Shown here: piece after piece, positions 1 to 7,056 of the stretch | Numbering within the stretch: the first letter of the stretch is position 1 | Layout of the letters: each line of letters begins with the position of its first letter | Position numbers and translations under genes: made by a program | The notes under the pieces: model-generated | Seen by the model: the letters and a program-made list of their open reading frames with translations, nothing else | What the model was told of the DNA's origin: nothing | The model's database searches: none | NCBI GenBank assembly: GCA_017517815.1 | Contig: JAFWYA010000049.1 | Coordinates: 1-24,764 of the forward strand | Direction: 5' to 3' | Length of the DNA: 24,764 nt | Origin: Clostridia bacterium | Lineage (GTDB): Bacteria; Bacillota_A; Clostridia; Christensenellales; Aristaeellaceae

Positions 1-15
1 AAGGAGGCCTGCGGT

Positions 16-369
16 ATGGAACATCAGATCACTTGTATCAACTGCCCCGTGGGCTGCCGTATGACCGTCACCGTGGAAGACGGCAAGGTGACCAGCGTCA
101 CCGGCAACACCTGCAAGCGCGGCGTGGCTTATGCTGAGCAGGAGTGCGTAGCGCCCCAGCGCATGGTTACCGCTGTTGTGACCGTGACTGGCCGCAAGAC
201 CCCTGTGAGCGTCAAGACCCGTACGCCCATTCCCAAGGTCAAGATCTTTGAGTGCATGAAGCAGCTGGCTGCCACCGAAATCACCGCCCCCGTCCATATG
301 GGCGATGTGGTGTGTGCCAATGTGTGCGGCACCGGCGTTGACGTTATTGCCACCAAGAACGTCGACTAA
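16..369 (+). CDS. DUF1667 domain protein
   Basis: The product is 117 residues with an N-terminal CINCPVGC motif (Cys 7, 10 and 14) and further cysteines at 33, 44, 80, 99 and 103. This matches the DUF1667 family, small cysteine-rich proteins that often sit beside FAD-dependent glycerol-3-phosphate dehydrogenase-like (GlpA) genes. The start is supported by AAGGAGG at positions 1-7, 8 bases upstream of the ATG. A strong terminator follows directly, so this is the last gene of an operon whose other members lie left of the window. The role is inferred: probably an accessory subunit or iron-sulfur/metal-binding partner of the neighbouring oxidoreductase. The family call is fairly sure; the biochemical role is not. 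Confidence 0.85.
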   Translation: MEHQITCINCPVGCRMTVTVEDGKVTSVTGNTCKRGVAYAEQECVAPQRMVTAVVTVTGRKTPVSVKTRTPIPKVKIFECMKQLAATEITAPVHMGDVVCANVCGTGVDVIATKNVD

Positions 370-380
370 AAGACAAACAA

Positions 381-417
381 AAAAGGAGCATCTCCGTGTT
401 GGAGACGCTCCTTTTTT
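381..417. terminator. Bidirectional intrinsic terminator
   Basis: A stem of AAAAGGAGC then TCTCC (one A/C mismatch between the blocks) closes on a GTGTT loop and is followed by TTTTTT on the plus strand. On the minus strand the A-run at 379-384 gives the U-tract. It lies between the convergent DUF1667 gene and the glycoside hydrolase gene and can serve both. Confidence 0.9.
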
Positions 418-421
418 GATA

Positions 422-1843
422 TTACAGGCAGAAATCGCCAAAGGTCAGCAGCAGGGGATGATCAGCGATGGGCAGATGAGAAAGCTTCAGGGTGAGGTCT
501 GCCTCGTTGACGATCATCTCATCAGGCAGCTTGTATACGCTGCCGTCCAGCAGGTCAACCAGATTGATATCGCTGGCGAACTTGTACTTGGGCACGCGGA
601 TGGAAACGGTGCCTTCATAGGTCTCGGTCAGAATGTTGGTGGGGTTCCAGTAGCAGATGGCGCTGGAGCCATTGGGCTTGGTGAAGCCATAGCTGCGGGC
701 CTTGGCAAAATCAAAATCGTTGGCAAGCATCCGGGGAGAATGCTCCACAACAGCTTCCACGGGCAGCTTGGCGTGGGTGTAATCGTTGCAGAAAATGCTG
801 CACAGGTTCTGCAGGGCCTTGAAGGACTGCTTGGGGCTGTAGTCGCCGACGGAAACACCGTTTTCGTCGAAGTCCGCACCGATCACACCGAAGTAGCCGT
901 AGTCAAGATAAGAATGCACGTCGCCCACGGTACCGTTGAGGGCTTCGATCATATCCATGCAGGAGAAGTAGGAGGTGAATTCCACGCCGCAGCCCAGGTC
1001 GATGAGCAGGTGGCGCAGCAGGTACTTGGACTGCTTCAGCGGCGTCCAGGAGCCGCCGCGCAGAGCGCCCATGCCGTCCGAACGGGACTGAGTGCCGCTT
1101 TCTCCCTGGAAGATCTTCATCTTGGGGTTGTACTTGCGGCGCACTTCATCATGCAGGTCAAAAGAGGCGACGATCTTGTCCTCCTCGGGCATGTAGGCAT
1201 GGTAGGAGATGCCGTCGAGGTATTCGCAGCAGCCGGTCTCGGCCAGTTCCCACAGGAAGCTGGGATCGTTCTGATGCATGCACAGCACAAAGCCGATCAC
1301 TTCGCAGGTGGGGTCGGCTTCCTTGCACAGCTTGGCGGTGGTGATGGTGAATTCGCCCAGCTCCTTGGCGTTGGGGCCGGTCTTCCAGCACCACTGGCCG
1401 TCGGGCTCGTTCCACACTTCCCAGTAATGCACGCGGCCCTTGAAATGGGACACGGTGGCCTTTACATAGTTGGCCCAGCCTTCACGCTCTTCCTCGTTGC
1501 GGGTGGGGGCGCAGCCGACAGCGCCGAAGTACTTGGCGGCATAGTCAGTGTACAGCTCGTTGCCGTAGCACAGGCAAATCCACGGTTCCACGCCGGAAGC
1601 GATCATGTTGTCAACGATGTCATCCAGCCATTGGAAATCGTATACGCCCTTTTCGCGCTCGGTGCGCTGCCAGCCAGACTGCAGACGGGCCCATTTCACG
1701 CCGGACTGTGCCACGAAGGGATAAGCCTTCTTGGGATCGAATACATCGCGGTCGAGCTTTTCAAAGCCCAGGCCGATGCGGGAATGCTGGATCTCACATG
1801 ATTTTTTGGGAACGATGGAACCGATTTTGGTCAGTCTTTCCAT
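422..1843 (-). CDS. Clan GH-A glycoside hydrolase (GH39/GH5-like)
   Basis: This is a 473-residue cytoplasmic enzyme without a signal peptide. The clan GH-A TIM-barrel pattern is visible: WEVWNEPD at 141-148, with Glu146 the likely acid/base, and GESG at 247-250, with Glu248 the likely nucleophile. The last ~110 residues look like the beta-sandwich seen behind the barrel in GH39-type enzymes. TAGGAGGT lies a few bases upstream of the ATG. The gene is divergent from an AraC regulator and so is probably switched by it. Family membership is uncertain, since the barrel resembles GH39 and related bacterial families and the substrate cannot be read from sequence. The lack of an export signal suggests that it acts on imported oligosaccharides. 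Confidence 0.8.
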   Translation of the reverse strand: MERLTKIGSIVPKKSCEIQHSRIGLGFEKLDRDVFDPKKAYPFVAQSGVKWARLQSGWQRTEREKGVYDFQWLDDIVDNMIASGVEPWICLCYGNELYTDYAAKYFGAVGCAPTRNEEEREGWANYVKATVSHFKGRVHYWEVWNEPDGQWCWKTGPNAKELGEFTITTAKLCKEADPTCEVIGFVLCMHQNDPSFLWELAETGCCEYLDGISYHAYMPEEDKIVASFDLHDEVRRKYNPKMKIFQGESGTQSRSDGMGALRGGSWTPLKQSKYLLRHLLIDLGCGVEFTSYFSCMDMIEALNGTVGDVHSYLDYGYFGVIGADFDENGVSVGDYSPKQSFKALQNLCSIFCNDYTHAKLPVEAVVEHSPRMLANDFDFAKARSYGFTKPNGSSAICYWNPTNILTETYEGTVSIRVPKYKFASDINLVDLLDGSVYKLPDEMIVNEADLTLKLSHLPIADHPLLLTFGDFCL

Positions 1844-1899
1844 GATGCATACCTCCTAATGGTGGATTGAAAATGTTGAAAAACAATTTGAATTCACAG

Positions 1900-1928
1900 T
1901 TGACGTCCAATATTGATTCCATTATAGT
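1900..1928 (+). promoter_or_regulatory. Candidate promoter of the araC-type gene
   Basis: TTGACG (1900-1905), 17 bases, TATAGT (1923-1928). It overlaps the -10 of the divergent hydrolase promoter, so the two probably compete or share one regulator. Confidence 0.55.
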
Positions 1929-1949
1929 ATAATGCAGACGCAAAAACAA
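1921..1949 (-). promoter_or_regulatory. Candidate promoter of the glycoside hydrolase gene
   Basis: On the minus strand TATAAT (1926-1921) is preceded by TTGTTT (1949-1944) with 17 bases between. The good -10 and poor -35 would suit a promoter that needs an activator such as the divergent AraC protein. That regulatory link is inferred. Confidence 0.5.
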
Positions 1950-2006
1950 GAGTTTCAATTTCCAAGCAGGTTTTTTTGATTTTCTGCACAGATGGAGGAA
2001 AAAACA

Positions 2007-2801
2007 GTGCCCGGATATCAGCTGATCAAAGCAGCAGGCGCTTTTGATGGTGAAAGCCATTTTCGTTTGATGAAGCAAAGTCCGCTGCGTATTCTTGAAG
2101 GCTATGAAATGGAATTGTTTTATGAGGATTGCGGTGTGAGCATTCTCAATGGAATTGAATATCCGATTCGCCGCGGCATGCTTCTGATCGCACGTCCGGG
2201 AGACACGCGCAGCAGTCAGCTTCCTTTTCGTAATTATTTTATTCGCCTGGGGCAGCCGGACGAGCAGACTTCACAGCTTTTGGATGGCATATGCGGCGTT
2301 ACACAAACTGAAAATTGCGAAGCATACGAAACCCTTTTCAGACGAATCAGCAGCTGGTTTCTGGTGGATGATCTCTATAAACGCGCAGCTGCCTGTGCAG
2401 CGGTATATGAGCTGCTGCACATGACACATCAGCAGCGGCTCAGGCAGCTGCAGGAAGGCGGAGAAACAGGGGAGAGGGACGTCGTGCTGCAGGCTGAGCA
2501 GTATATTGATCAGCGCTATCAGGAAGAAGTAAGCGTTGAGGAAATCGCCAAAGCGTGCCATGTGAGTGTTTCCTATCTGCACAGGCTGTTTGTCAACCGA
2601 CGCGGCGTCACACCGCACAGCGCGCTGAACAGCCGGCGCCTGAGTGCTGCCAAAAGCCTTCTGATCAACGGAAACTGCCCGATTGCAGATGTTGCGTGGA
2701 GATGCGGCTTTCAGTCCGCCAGCTATTTTGCGGACTGCTTTCGCAGATGCGTGGGCGTATCGCCTCGAAAATTCCGCAAGGAAAAAGGATATCAACTATA
2801 A
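2007..2801 (+). CDS. AraC family transcriptional regulator
   Basis: This DNA-binding regulator is 264 residues from the proposed GTG start. The N-terminal ~100 residues look like a cupin-type AraC sensing domain. The C-terminal ~100 residues hold two helix-turn-helix units: EEIAKACHVSVSYLHRLF, then IADVAWRCGFQSASYFADCF followed by the typical GVSPRKFRK ending. An ATG at 1992 is in frame, but GGAGG at 1994-1998 overlaps that codon and lies 8 bases before GTG 2007, while nothing resembling a ribosome binding site precedes 1992, so GTG 2007 is preferred. The gene is divergent from the clan GH-A hydrolase and probably controls it in response to a sugar; the ligand is unknown. Confidence 0.9.
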   Translation: MPGYQLIKAAGAFDGESHFRLMKQSPLRILEGYEMELFYEDCGVSILNGIEYPIRRGMLLIARPGDTRSSQLPFRNYFIRLGQPDEQTSQLLDGICGVTQTENCEAYETLFRRISSWFLVDDLYKRAAACAAVYELLHMTHQQRLRQLQEGGETGERDVVLQAEQYIDQRYQEEVSVEEIAKACHVSVSYLHRLFVNRRGVTPHSALNSRRLSAAKSLLINGNCPIADVAWRCGFQSASYFADCFRRCVGVSPRKFRKEKGYQL

Positions 2802-2807
2802 AGCAAC

Positions 2808-2835
2808 ACCCCCGCTGACTTTTGGCAGCGGGGGT
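2808..2835 (+). terminator. GC-rich hairpin after the araC-type gene
   Basis: A perfect 10-bp stem, ACCCCCGCTG against CAGCGGGGGT, with an 8-base loop, begins 6 bases after the stop codon. No clear T-run follows (ATAAAAAT), so termination efficiency is uncertain, but the position fits an end-of-transcript structure. Confidence 0.5.
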
Positions 2836-2854
2836 ATAAAAATGGGGAAATACC

Positions 2855-2880
2855 AAAAAAGCAGTCGATCAATCGACTGC
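2855..2880 (-). terminator. Terminator of the tRNA operon
   Basis: On the minus strand GCAGTCGAT and ATCGACTGC form a tight stem followed by TTTTTTGG. It lies 7 bases past the CCA end of the last tRNA. Confidence 0.85.
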
Positions 2881-2886
2881 TTCAAT

Positions 2887-2961
2887 TGGAGGTGCCATCC
2901 GGATTCGAACCGGAGAATAAAGGTTTTGCAGACCTTCGCCTTACCACTTGGCTATGGCACC
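2887..2961 (-). tRNA. tRNA-Cys (GCA)
   Basis: The minus-strand cloverleaf has acceptor GGTGCCA pairing with TGGCACC, anticodon loop CTGCAAA (anticodon GCA) closed by AAGGT/ACCTT, the T-loop sequence GGTTCGAATCC, and an encoded CCA end. It is the last tRNA of a five-gene operon. Confidence 0.96.
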
Positions 2962-2966
2962 GTGTG

Positions 2967-3041
2967 TGGAGCGGTAGACGAGATTCGAACTCGCGACATC
3001 CACCTTGGCAAGGTGGCACTCTACCACTGAGCTACTACCGC
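2967..3041 (-). tRNA. tRNA-Gly (GCC)
   Basis: The minus-strand cloverleaf has acceptor GCGGTAG pairing with CTACCGC, anticodon loop TTGCCAA (anticodon GCC) closed by CCACC/GGTGG, T-loop GTTCGAATC and an encoded CCA. It is separated by 5 bases from the tRNA-Cys gene. Confidence 0.96.
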
Positions 3042-3046
3042 ACACT

Positions 3047-3122
3047 TGGTGCCTTGGGGCGGAATCGAACCACCGACACTGTGATTTTCAGTCACATGCT
3101 CTACCGACTGAGCTACCAAGGC
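3047..3122 (-). tRNA. tRNA-Phe (GAA)
   Basis: The minus-strand cloverleaf has acceptor GCCTTGG pairing with CCAAGGC, anticodon loop CTGAAAA (anticodon GAA) closed by TGTGA/TCACA, T-loop GGTTCGATTCC and an encoded CCA. Confidence 0.96.
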
Positions 3123-3126
3123 ATAA

Positions 3127-3203
3127 TGGCGACCCGGAAGGGGCTCGAACCCTCGACCTCTAGCGTGACAGGCTAGCGCTCTAACCGACTGAGCTACCGG
3201 GCC
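3127..3203 (-). tRNA. tRNA-Asp (GTC)
   Basis: The minus-strand cloverleaf has acceptor GGCCCGG pairing with CCGGGTC (one G-T pair), anticodon loop CTGTCAC (anticodon GTC) closed by CTAGC/GCTAG, T-loop GGTTCGAGCC and an encoded CCA. Confidence 0.96.
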
Positions 3204-3208
3204 ATTCG

Positions 3209-3284
3209 TGGTGGGAACAACAGGGCTCGAACCTGTGACCCTCTGCTTGTAAGGCAGATGCTCTCCCAGCTGAGCTATGCTCCC
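3209..3284 (-). tRNA. tRNA-Val (TAC)
   Basis: The minus-strand cloverleaf has acceptor GGGAGCA facing TGTTCCC, anticodon loop CTTACAA (anticodon TAC) closed by TCTGC/GCAGA, T-loop GGTTCGAGCC and an encoded CCA. It is the first tRNA behind the operon promoter. Confidence 0.95.
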
Positions 3285-3315
3285 GTGTCGTTGCACTCTC
3301 GCGGCGACGTGTTAT

Positions 3316-3344
3316 ATCTTACAACAAATCAGGTGATATGTCAA
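3316..3344 (-). promoter_or_regulatory. Promoter of the tRNA operon
   Basis: On the minus strand a perfect TTGACA (3344-3339), 17 bases, then TAAGAT (3321-3316). About 30 bases separate it from the 5' end of tRNA-Val, and the GC-rich GTCGCCGCGAG just after it resembles a stringent-control discriminator. Confidence 0.7.
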
Positions 3345-3404
3345 TATTGAAATTGAAAAAAAGTGAAATTTTTTTGGAGATATTTGTCCGCCTGCTGCAA
3401 ACCG

Positions 3405-3433
3405 TTGCTGCATAAGGCTTTGTATGCTATACT
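3405..3433 (+). promoter_or_regulatory. Promoter of the LUD-GNAT-AlkP operon
   Basis: TTGCTG (3405-3410), 17 bases, TATACT (3428-3433), about 33 bases before the chosen ATG of the LUD gene. Confidence 0.65.
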
Positions 3434-3466
3434 ATGGGCAAATTCATTTGCAAAGGAGAATCATCC

Positions 3467-4081
3467 ATGCAGGACCTGATCACTCGTACTGCTGAAGCAC
3501 TCCGAAAAAACGGTTTTGAAGTCGTAATGGCAGCAACCGCTGCTGATGCGAAGGAATATTTGCTCAAGTCCATTGCCTCTGGAGCAAGCGTAGGCGTGGG
3601 CGGTTCCGTCAGCGTAAGGGAGACTGGCGTGCTGGAGGCCCTTGAGGAATCGGGCTGTACTGTATACAGCCACTGGGGCGCTCCCGCTGAGGAAATGCCG
3701 CAGATTCTGAAAAATGCGCGGGAGGCTGACGTCTATCTTTGCTCTGCCAACGCTGTTACTTCCACCGGCAAGCTTGTGCTGCTTGATGGCCGCGGCAATC
3801 GCGTGGGCGCAGTGTGCGACGGTCCGCATGACGTGTATTTCATTGTAAGCCATTCCAAGGTGGTTGAGGGCGGATATGAGGCTGCCATCAGACGCATCAA
3901 GGAAGTGTCCTGCCCGCAGAATGCGCGCAGACTGAATCTGAACACGCCCTGCGCCATTACGGGAAAATGCAATATCCAGCAGTGTGAGAAAACCAGCTGC
4001 TGCCTGACGGTGATGATCGACCATGCACCTCATATCCGGAAAATGACGGTCGTATTGGTGGAAGAAAAGCTGGGGTACTGA
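3467..4081 (+). CDS. LUD domain protein (LutC-like)
   Basis: This is a 204-residue protein of the LUD (DUF162) family related to LutC and the N-terminal part of LutB from lactate utilisation operons. Typical features are a glycine-rich VGVGGSVSVRETG stretch at 42-54 and AVCDGPHDVYFIVS near 115-128. A C-terminal cysteine group (Cys 162, 168, 173, 178 and 179) might bind a metal or iron-sulfur cluster. The chosen ATG has AAAGGAGA 7 bases upstream; an in-frame upstream start at 3434 would lie inside the promoter spacing and has no ribosome binding site. No lutA or full lutB gene is nearby, so a role in lactate oxidation is not shown. It is the first gene of a three-gene operon. Confidence 0.85.
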   Translation: MQDLITRTAEALRKNGFEVVMAATAADAKEYLLKSIASGASVGVGGSVSVRETGVLEALEESGCTVYSHWGAPAEEMPQILKNAREADVYLCSANAVTSTGKLVLLDGRGNRVGAVCDGPHDVYFIVSHSKVVEGGYEAAIRRIKEVSCPQNARRLNLNTPCAITGKCNIQQCEKTSCCLTVMIDHAPHIRKMTVVLVEEKLGY

Positions 4082-4600
4082 ATGATTCGCCTTGCTACAT
4101 CAAAAGATATCCCGCTGATCGCCGCTGTCTATGAAGACATCCATACCGAAGAGGAAGCCGGCCGTGCAGTCATCGGCTGGGCACGCGGCGTATATCCTAC
4201 GCAGGCGACGGCACAGGCAGCGCTGGAACGGGGCGATCTGTTTGTGCTGGAGGATGGGGGCGTAGTCGTTGGTGCGGCTGTGATCAACCGGCAGCAGGTG
4301 GATGTATATGCACAGGGCGAATGGAAATACCCTGCGCCGGATGACAAAGTGATGGTGCTGCATACGCTGGTGATATCCCCCAAGGCCGCAAACAAAGGAT
4401 ATGGCAGGCAGTTTGCTGCCTATTATGAGCAATATGCGGCTGAAAACGGCTGCACCTGCCTGCGCATCGACACAAACGCCCGAAATAAGCGCGCCAGAAG
4501 CCTTTACAGCAAACTGGGGTACACGGAGGCCGGTATTGTTCCCTGCGTTTTTAACGGCTTGAAAGACGTTGAACTGGTGCTGCTGGAAAAGAAAGTTTGA
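4082..4600 (+). CDS. GNAT family N-acetyltransferase
   Basis: This 172-residue single-domain acetyltransferase transfers an acetyl group from acetyl-CoA to an unknown amine. The acetyl-CoA binding strand and loop are seen as VLHTLVISPKAANKGYGRQF around residues 96-115 (the R/Q-x-x-G-x-G/A type signature in modified form), followed by LRIDTNARNKRARSLYSKLGY near 126-146, the usual motif B region. Its ATG directly follows the stop codon of the LUD gene with no gap, so the two are almost certainly co-translated. The substrate cannot be inferred. Confidence 0.9.
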   Translation: MIRLATSKDIPLIAAVYEDIHTEEEAGRAVIGWARGVYPTQATAQAALERGDLFVLEDGGVVVGAAVINRQQVDVYAQGEWKYPAPDDKVMVLHTLVISPKAANKGYGRQFAAYYEQYAAENGCTCLRIDTNARNKRARSLYSKLGYTEAGIVPCVFNGLKDVELVLLEKKV

Positions 4601-4616
4601 ACAATAGAGTGACAAC

Positions 4617-5711
4617 ATGAAGATCAAGTATCCCGAATATGGCAGATGCATTGCCAATCTGGCGTGCTCACTGCTGAAATATTACGGCATTGAACCGCCC
4701 AATCCTACGTTTGAGCAGGCCGATGCGCTGCTTGAAAAGAAATACAAAAACATCGTGCTTATTCTGCTGGATGGCATGGGGATGAACATCCTCGAAAAGC
4801 ATCTGGCAGAGGATGGTTTCTTTCGCAAAAATCTGCGGTTTGACTATTCGTCCACCTTTCCGCCCACGACAGTCGCTGCCACCACGGCGGTGACCAGCGG
4901 TTTGTACCCTAATCAGTCTGCGTGGCTGGGATGGGTGGGGTACTTTGCTGAAATTGACCGCAACGTTGTGTACTTCTTTAACAGGGACAATGATACGCAG
5001 GAAACAATCAGGGATTTCAGTGTAACAGACAGATTTGTCCCTTACGAAAAACTGTCTGAACTCATCCGCAAAACAGGGGTACAGGCCTGTGAACTGGCCC
5101 CATGGTATGCGCCGTACCCCAAAACCTATGGGGAAATGTGCGCTGAGATCGCACGGCTGTGCAGTACGGGGGAAGGGCATTTCATTTACGCCTACTGTGA
5201 ACAGCCGGATAAGGCCATGCACGAGCTGGGTACCGACGATGCACGCATCACAGATATCCTCACGCAGCTGGAACATCAGACGCAGACTCTAGCCGAACGG
5301 CTGCAGGATACGCTGCTGCTGATCACTGCCGATCACGGCATGGTCAACACGCGCTGTGAAGTGCTTGCAGATCATCCGGACGTGGCAGACTGCCTGCTGC
5401 GTACGCCGTCCATCGAGTCGCGGGCGGTCAATTTCTTTGTCAGGCCGGAGAAAAAGAACGATTTTGAACGAGCGTTCAAGCGTGACTTTGGTGACAACTT
5501 CCTGCTGATGTCCAAAGAAGAGGTGCTCGGGCGGCAGCTTTTCGGAACAGGAAAGGATCATCTGTGGCTCAGCACCATGCTGGGGGATTACCTCGCCGTA
5601 GCCGTTGGGGAACTGACCCTACGCACCCGCGACAAGGGGTACATCGGCGAGCACGCGGGACTTTTGCAGGATGAAATGACCATTCCGCTGATCGCAATTG
5701 AAAAAGAATAA
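4617..5711 (+). CDS. Alkaline phosphatase superfamily (NPP-type) phosphohydrolase
   Basis: This 364-residue protein belongs to the type I phosphodiesterase/nucleotide pyrophosphatase branch of the alkaline phosphatase superfamily. All expected metal and nucleophile positions are visible: Asp52 in LLDGMG, Thr84 in STFPPTTVAATT, Asp198 and His202 in PDKAMHELG, Asp239 and His240 in TADHGM, and His346 in GEHAG. It should be a two-metal (zinc) hydrolase of phosphate mono- or diesters. No signal peptide is seen, so it is probably cytoplasmic, unlike many phosphonate or nucleotide pyrophosphatases. It follows the GNAT gene by 16 bases, with a weak ribosome binding site (GAGTGA). The substrate is unknown. 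Confidence 0.87.
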   Translation: MKIKYPEYGRCIANLACSLLKYYGIEPPNPTFEQADALLEKKYKNIVLILLDGMGMNILEKHLAEDGFFRKNLRFDYSSTFPPTTVAATTAVTSGLYPNQSAWLGWVGYFAEIDRNVVYFFNRDNDTQETIRDFSVTDRFVPYEKLSELIRKTGVQACELAPWYAPYPKTYGEMCAEIARLCSTGEGHFIYAYCEQPDKAMHELGTDDARITDILTQLEHQTQTLAERLQDTLLLITADHGMVNTRCEVLADHPDVADCLLRTPSIESRAVNFFVRPEKKNDFERAFKRDFGDNFLLMSKEEVLGRQLFGTGKDHLWLSTMLGDYLAVAVGELTLRTRDKGYIGEHAGLLQDEMTIPLIAIEKE

Positions 5712-5713
5712 AC

Positions 5714-5745
5714 AAAAGCCGTGAAGCATGCAGCTTCACGGCTTT
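5714..5745. terminator. Bidirectional terminator between AlkP-type gene and hom
   Basis: A perfect 13-bp stem, AAAGCCGTGAAGC against GCTTCACGGCTTT, closes on a 5-base loop. The minus-strand copy is followed by TTTTGTTT, so it best serves the hom operon; the plus-strand gene ends 3 bases before it. Confidence 0.88.
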
Positions 5746-5756
5746 GGCAATCTGGA

Positions 5757-7037
5757 TCAGTTTTCCACGCGCAGCACGCTCTCCACGCTGACCAGATCGT
5801 TGTTGATGGAATTGAGCGCATGGGTCATGGCCTGCTCGCTGGCCTGATGGGTGATGAATACCAGCGTTACGCGGCCATCGGTCTGGTCGCCCTTCTGCTG
5901 CATCACGGCGATGCTCACGCCGTAGAGAGAGAAGGTCTGGGCAACGCTTGCCAGTACGCCGGGCTTGTCCACCGCCAGCATGCGCACATAGAAAGCGGTC
6001 TGCCAGTCGGTGTTCTTCTGAAGCTGAACGCGGGGATTGACCACGTTTTCAAAGGTGGGATAGGCGTGCTTTTCAGCGGCAGCCGCACGCAGCAGGTCGC
6101 TGACAATGGCGCTGGCAGTGGGCAGATCGCCCGCGCCGCGGCCCATGAACATCATTTCGCCGCAGGCATGACCGCGAAGGAACACGGCATTGAATGCATC
6201 CGAAACACTGGCAAGCGGATGCTCGTTTTTGATAAAGGTGGGGTGCACTCGGGTTTCCACGCTCAGACCGTCGCGCTTGGCGATGGCCAGCAGTTTCAGC
6301 GTATAGCCCAGCTCCTGACCGCAGCGGATATCCTCGGCCTGCACCTTGGTGATGCCTTCCACATACACGTTTTCGAAGGGGACGCGACCATGGAAGGCGA
6401 GGCTTGCCAGAATGCTCAGCTTGTAAGCAGCGTCAAAGCCCTCCACATCGCTGGAGGGATCAGGCTCGGCAAGGCCCAGCTTCTGTGCATCAGCCAGCAC
6501 GTCGCTGTACTCGGCGCCTTCGCGGCTCATGCGGGTGAGAATATAGTTGGTCGTGCCGTTGACGATACCGTAGATGTAACTGATGCGGTTGGCCTGCAGG
6601 CTTTGCTCCAGCGTGTGGATGATGGGAATGGCGCCGCAGACAGCGGCTTCGTAATACAGACCCGCACCGCTGTCCTGAGCGGCCTTGTGCAGCTCGGGCC
6701 AGTGCAGGGCAAAGGCGACCTTGTTGGCTGTTACGACCGTTTTGCCGCGCTCCAGCGCCATCTGAATCCACTGATGGGCAGGCTTTTCGCCACCAAGGAA
6801 CTCCAGCACGATGGAGATCTCGGGGTCGTTGAGCACATCGTCCACACAGTCGGTCAGCACGCCGTCGGGAAAGTCGATCTCACGCTGCTTGCTCAAATTG
6901 CGGACCAGCACCTTTTTGATTTCAAAGCGCAATCCGGTGCGGTGCGCAATATCATCAGCAAATCCATTGAGGAGCTTCCATACGCCGCCGCCTACATTGC
7001 CGCAGCCCAGAAAGCCGATTTTGACCAGTTTATCCAT
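5757..7037 (-). CDS. hom: Homoserine dehydrogenase
   Basis: The enzyme reduces aspartate semialdehyde to homoserine with NAD(P)H, the branch point to threonine and methionine. The 426-residue length matches the Gram-positive monofunctional form. Visible are the N-terminal dinucleotide-binding GFLGCGNVGGG (8-18), VTANKVAF around 102-109, YYEAAVCGAIPII, the family signature around GIVNGTTNYILTRM and a C-terminal ACT domain (about 350-426, starting VRMLAVDKPGVLASVA) that normally gives feedback control by an amino acid. AAAGGAAG precedes the ATG. It is the third gene of the operon, 19 bases after coaX, and ends at a strong terminator. No other threonine or methionine gene lies in the window. Confidence 0.96.
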   Translation of the reverse strand: MDKLVKIGFLGCGNVGGGVWKLLNGFADDIAHRTGLRFEIKKVLVRNLSKQREIDFPDGVLTDCVDDVLNDPEISIVLEFLGGEKPAHQWIQMALERGKTVVTANKVAFALHWPELHKAAQDSGAGLYYEAAVCGAIPIIHTLEQSLQANRISYIYGIVNGTTNYILTRMSREGAEYSDVLADAQKLGLAEPDPSSDVEGFDAAYKLSILASLAFHGRVPFENVYVEGITKVQAEDIRCGQELGYTLKLLAIAKRDGLSVETRVHPTFIKNEHPLASVSDAFNAVFLRGHACGEMMFMGRGAGDLPTASAIVSDLLRAAAAEKHAYPTFENVVNPRVQLQKNTDWQTAFYVRMLAVDKPGVLASVAQTFSLYGVSIAVMQQKGDQTDGRVTLVFITHQASEQAMTHALNSINNDLVSVESVLRVEN

Positions 7038-7056
7038 AATGTTCTTCCTTTCTGTT

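Noticed and set aside
305..1801. Long plus-strand open frame (498 codons) opposite the clan GH-A hydrolase
   Set aside because: It is a mirror of a well-supported gene with catalytic motifs. It has a repetitive Gly/Ala/Val/His composition, no ribosome binding site and no recognisable domain.
2683..3296. Small open frames in both strands over 2683-3296
   Set aside because: They are translations of tRNA genes (for example VAQSVRALA and GFEP-type strings are the usual artefact).
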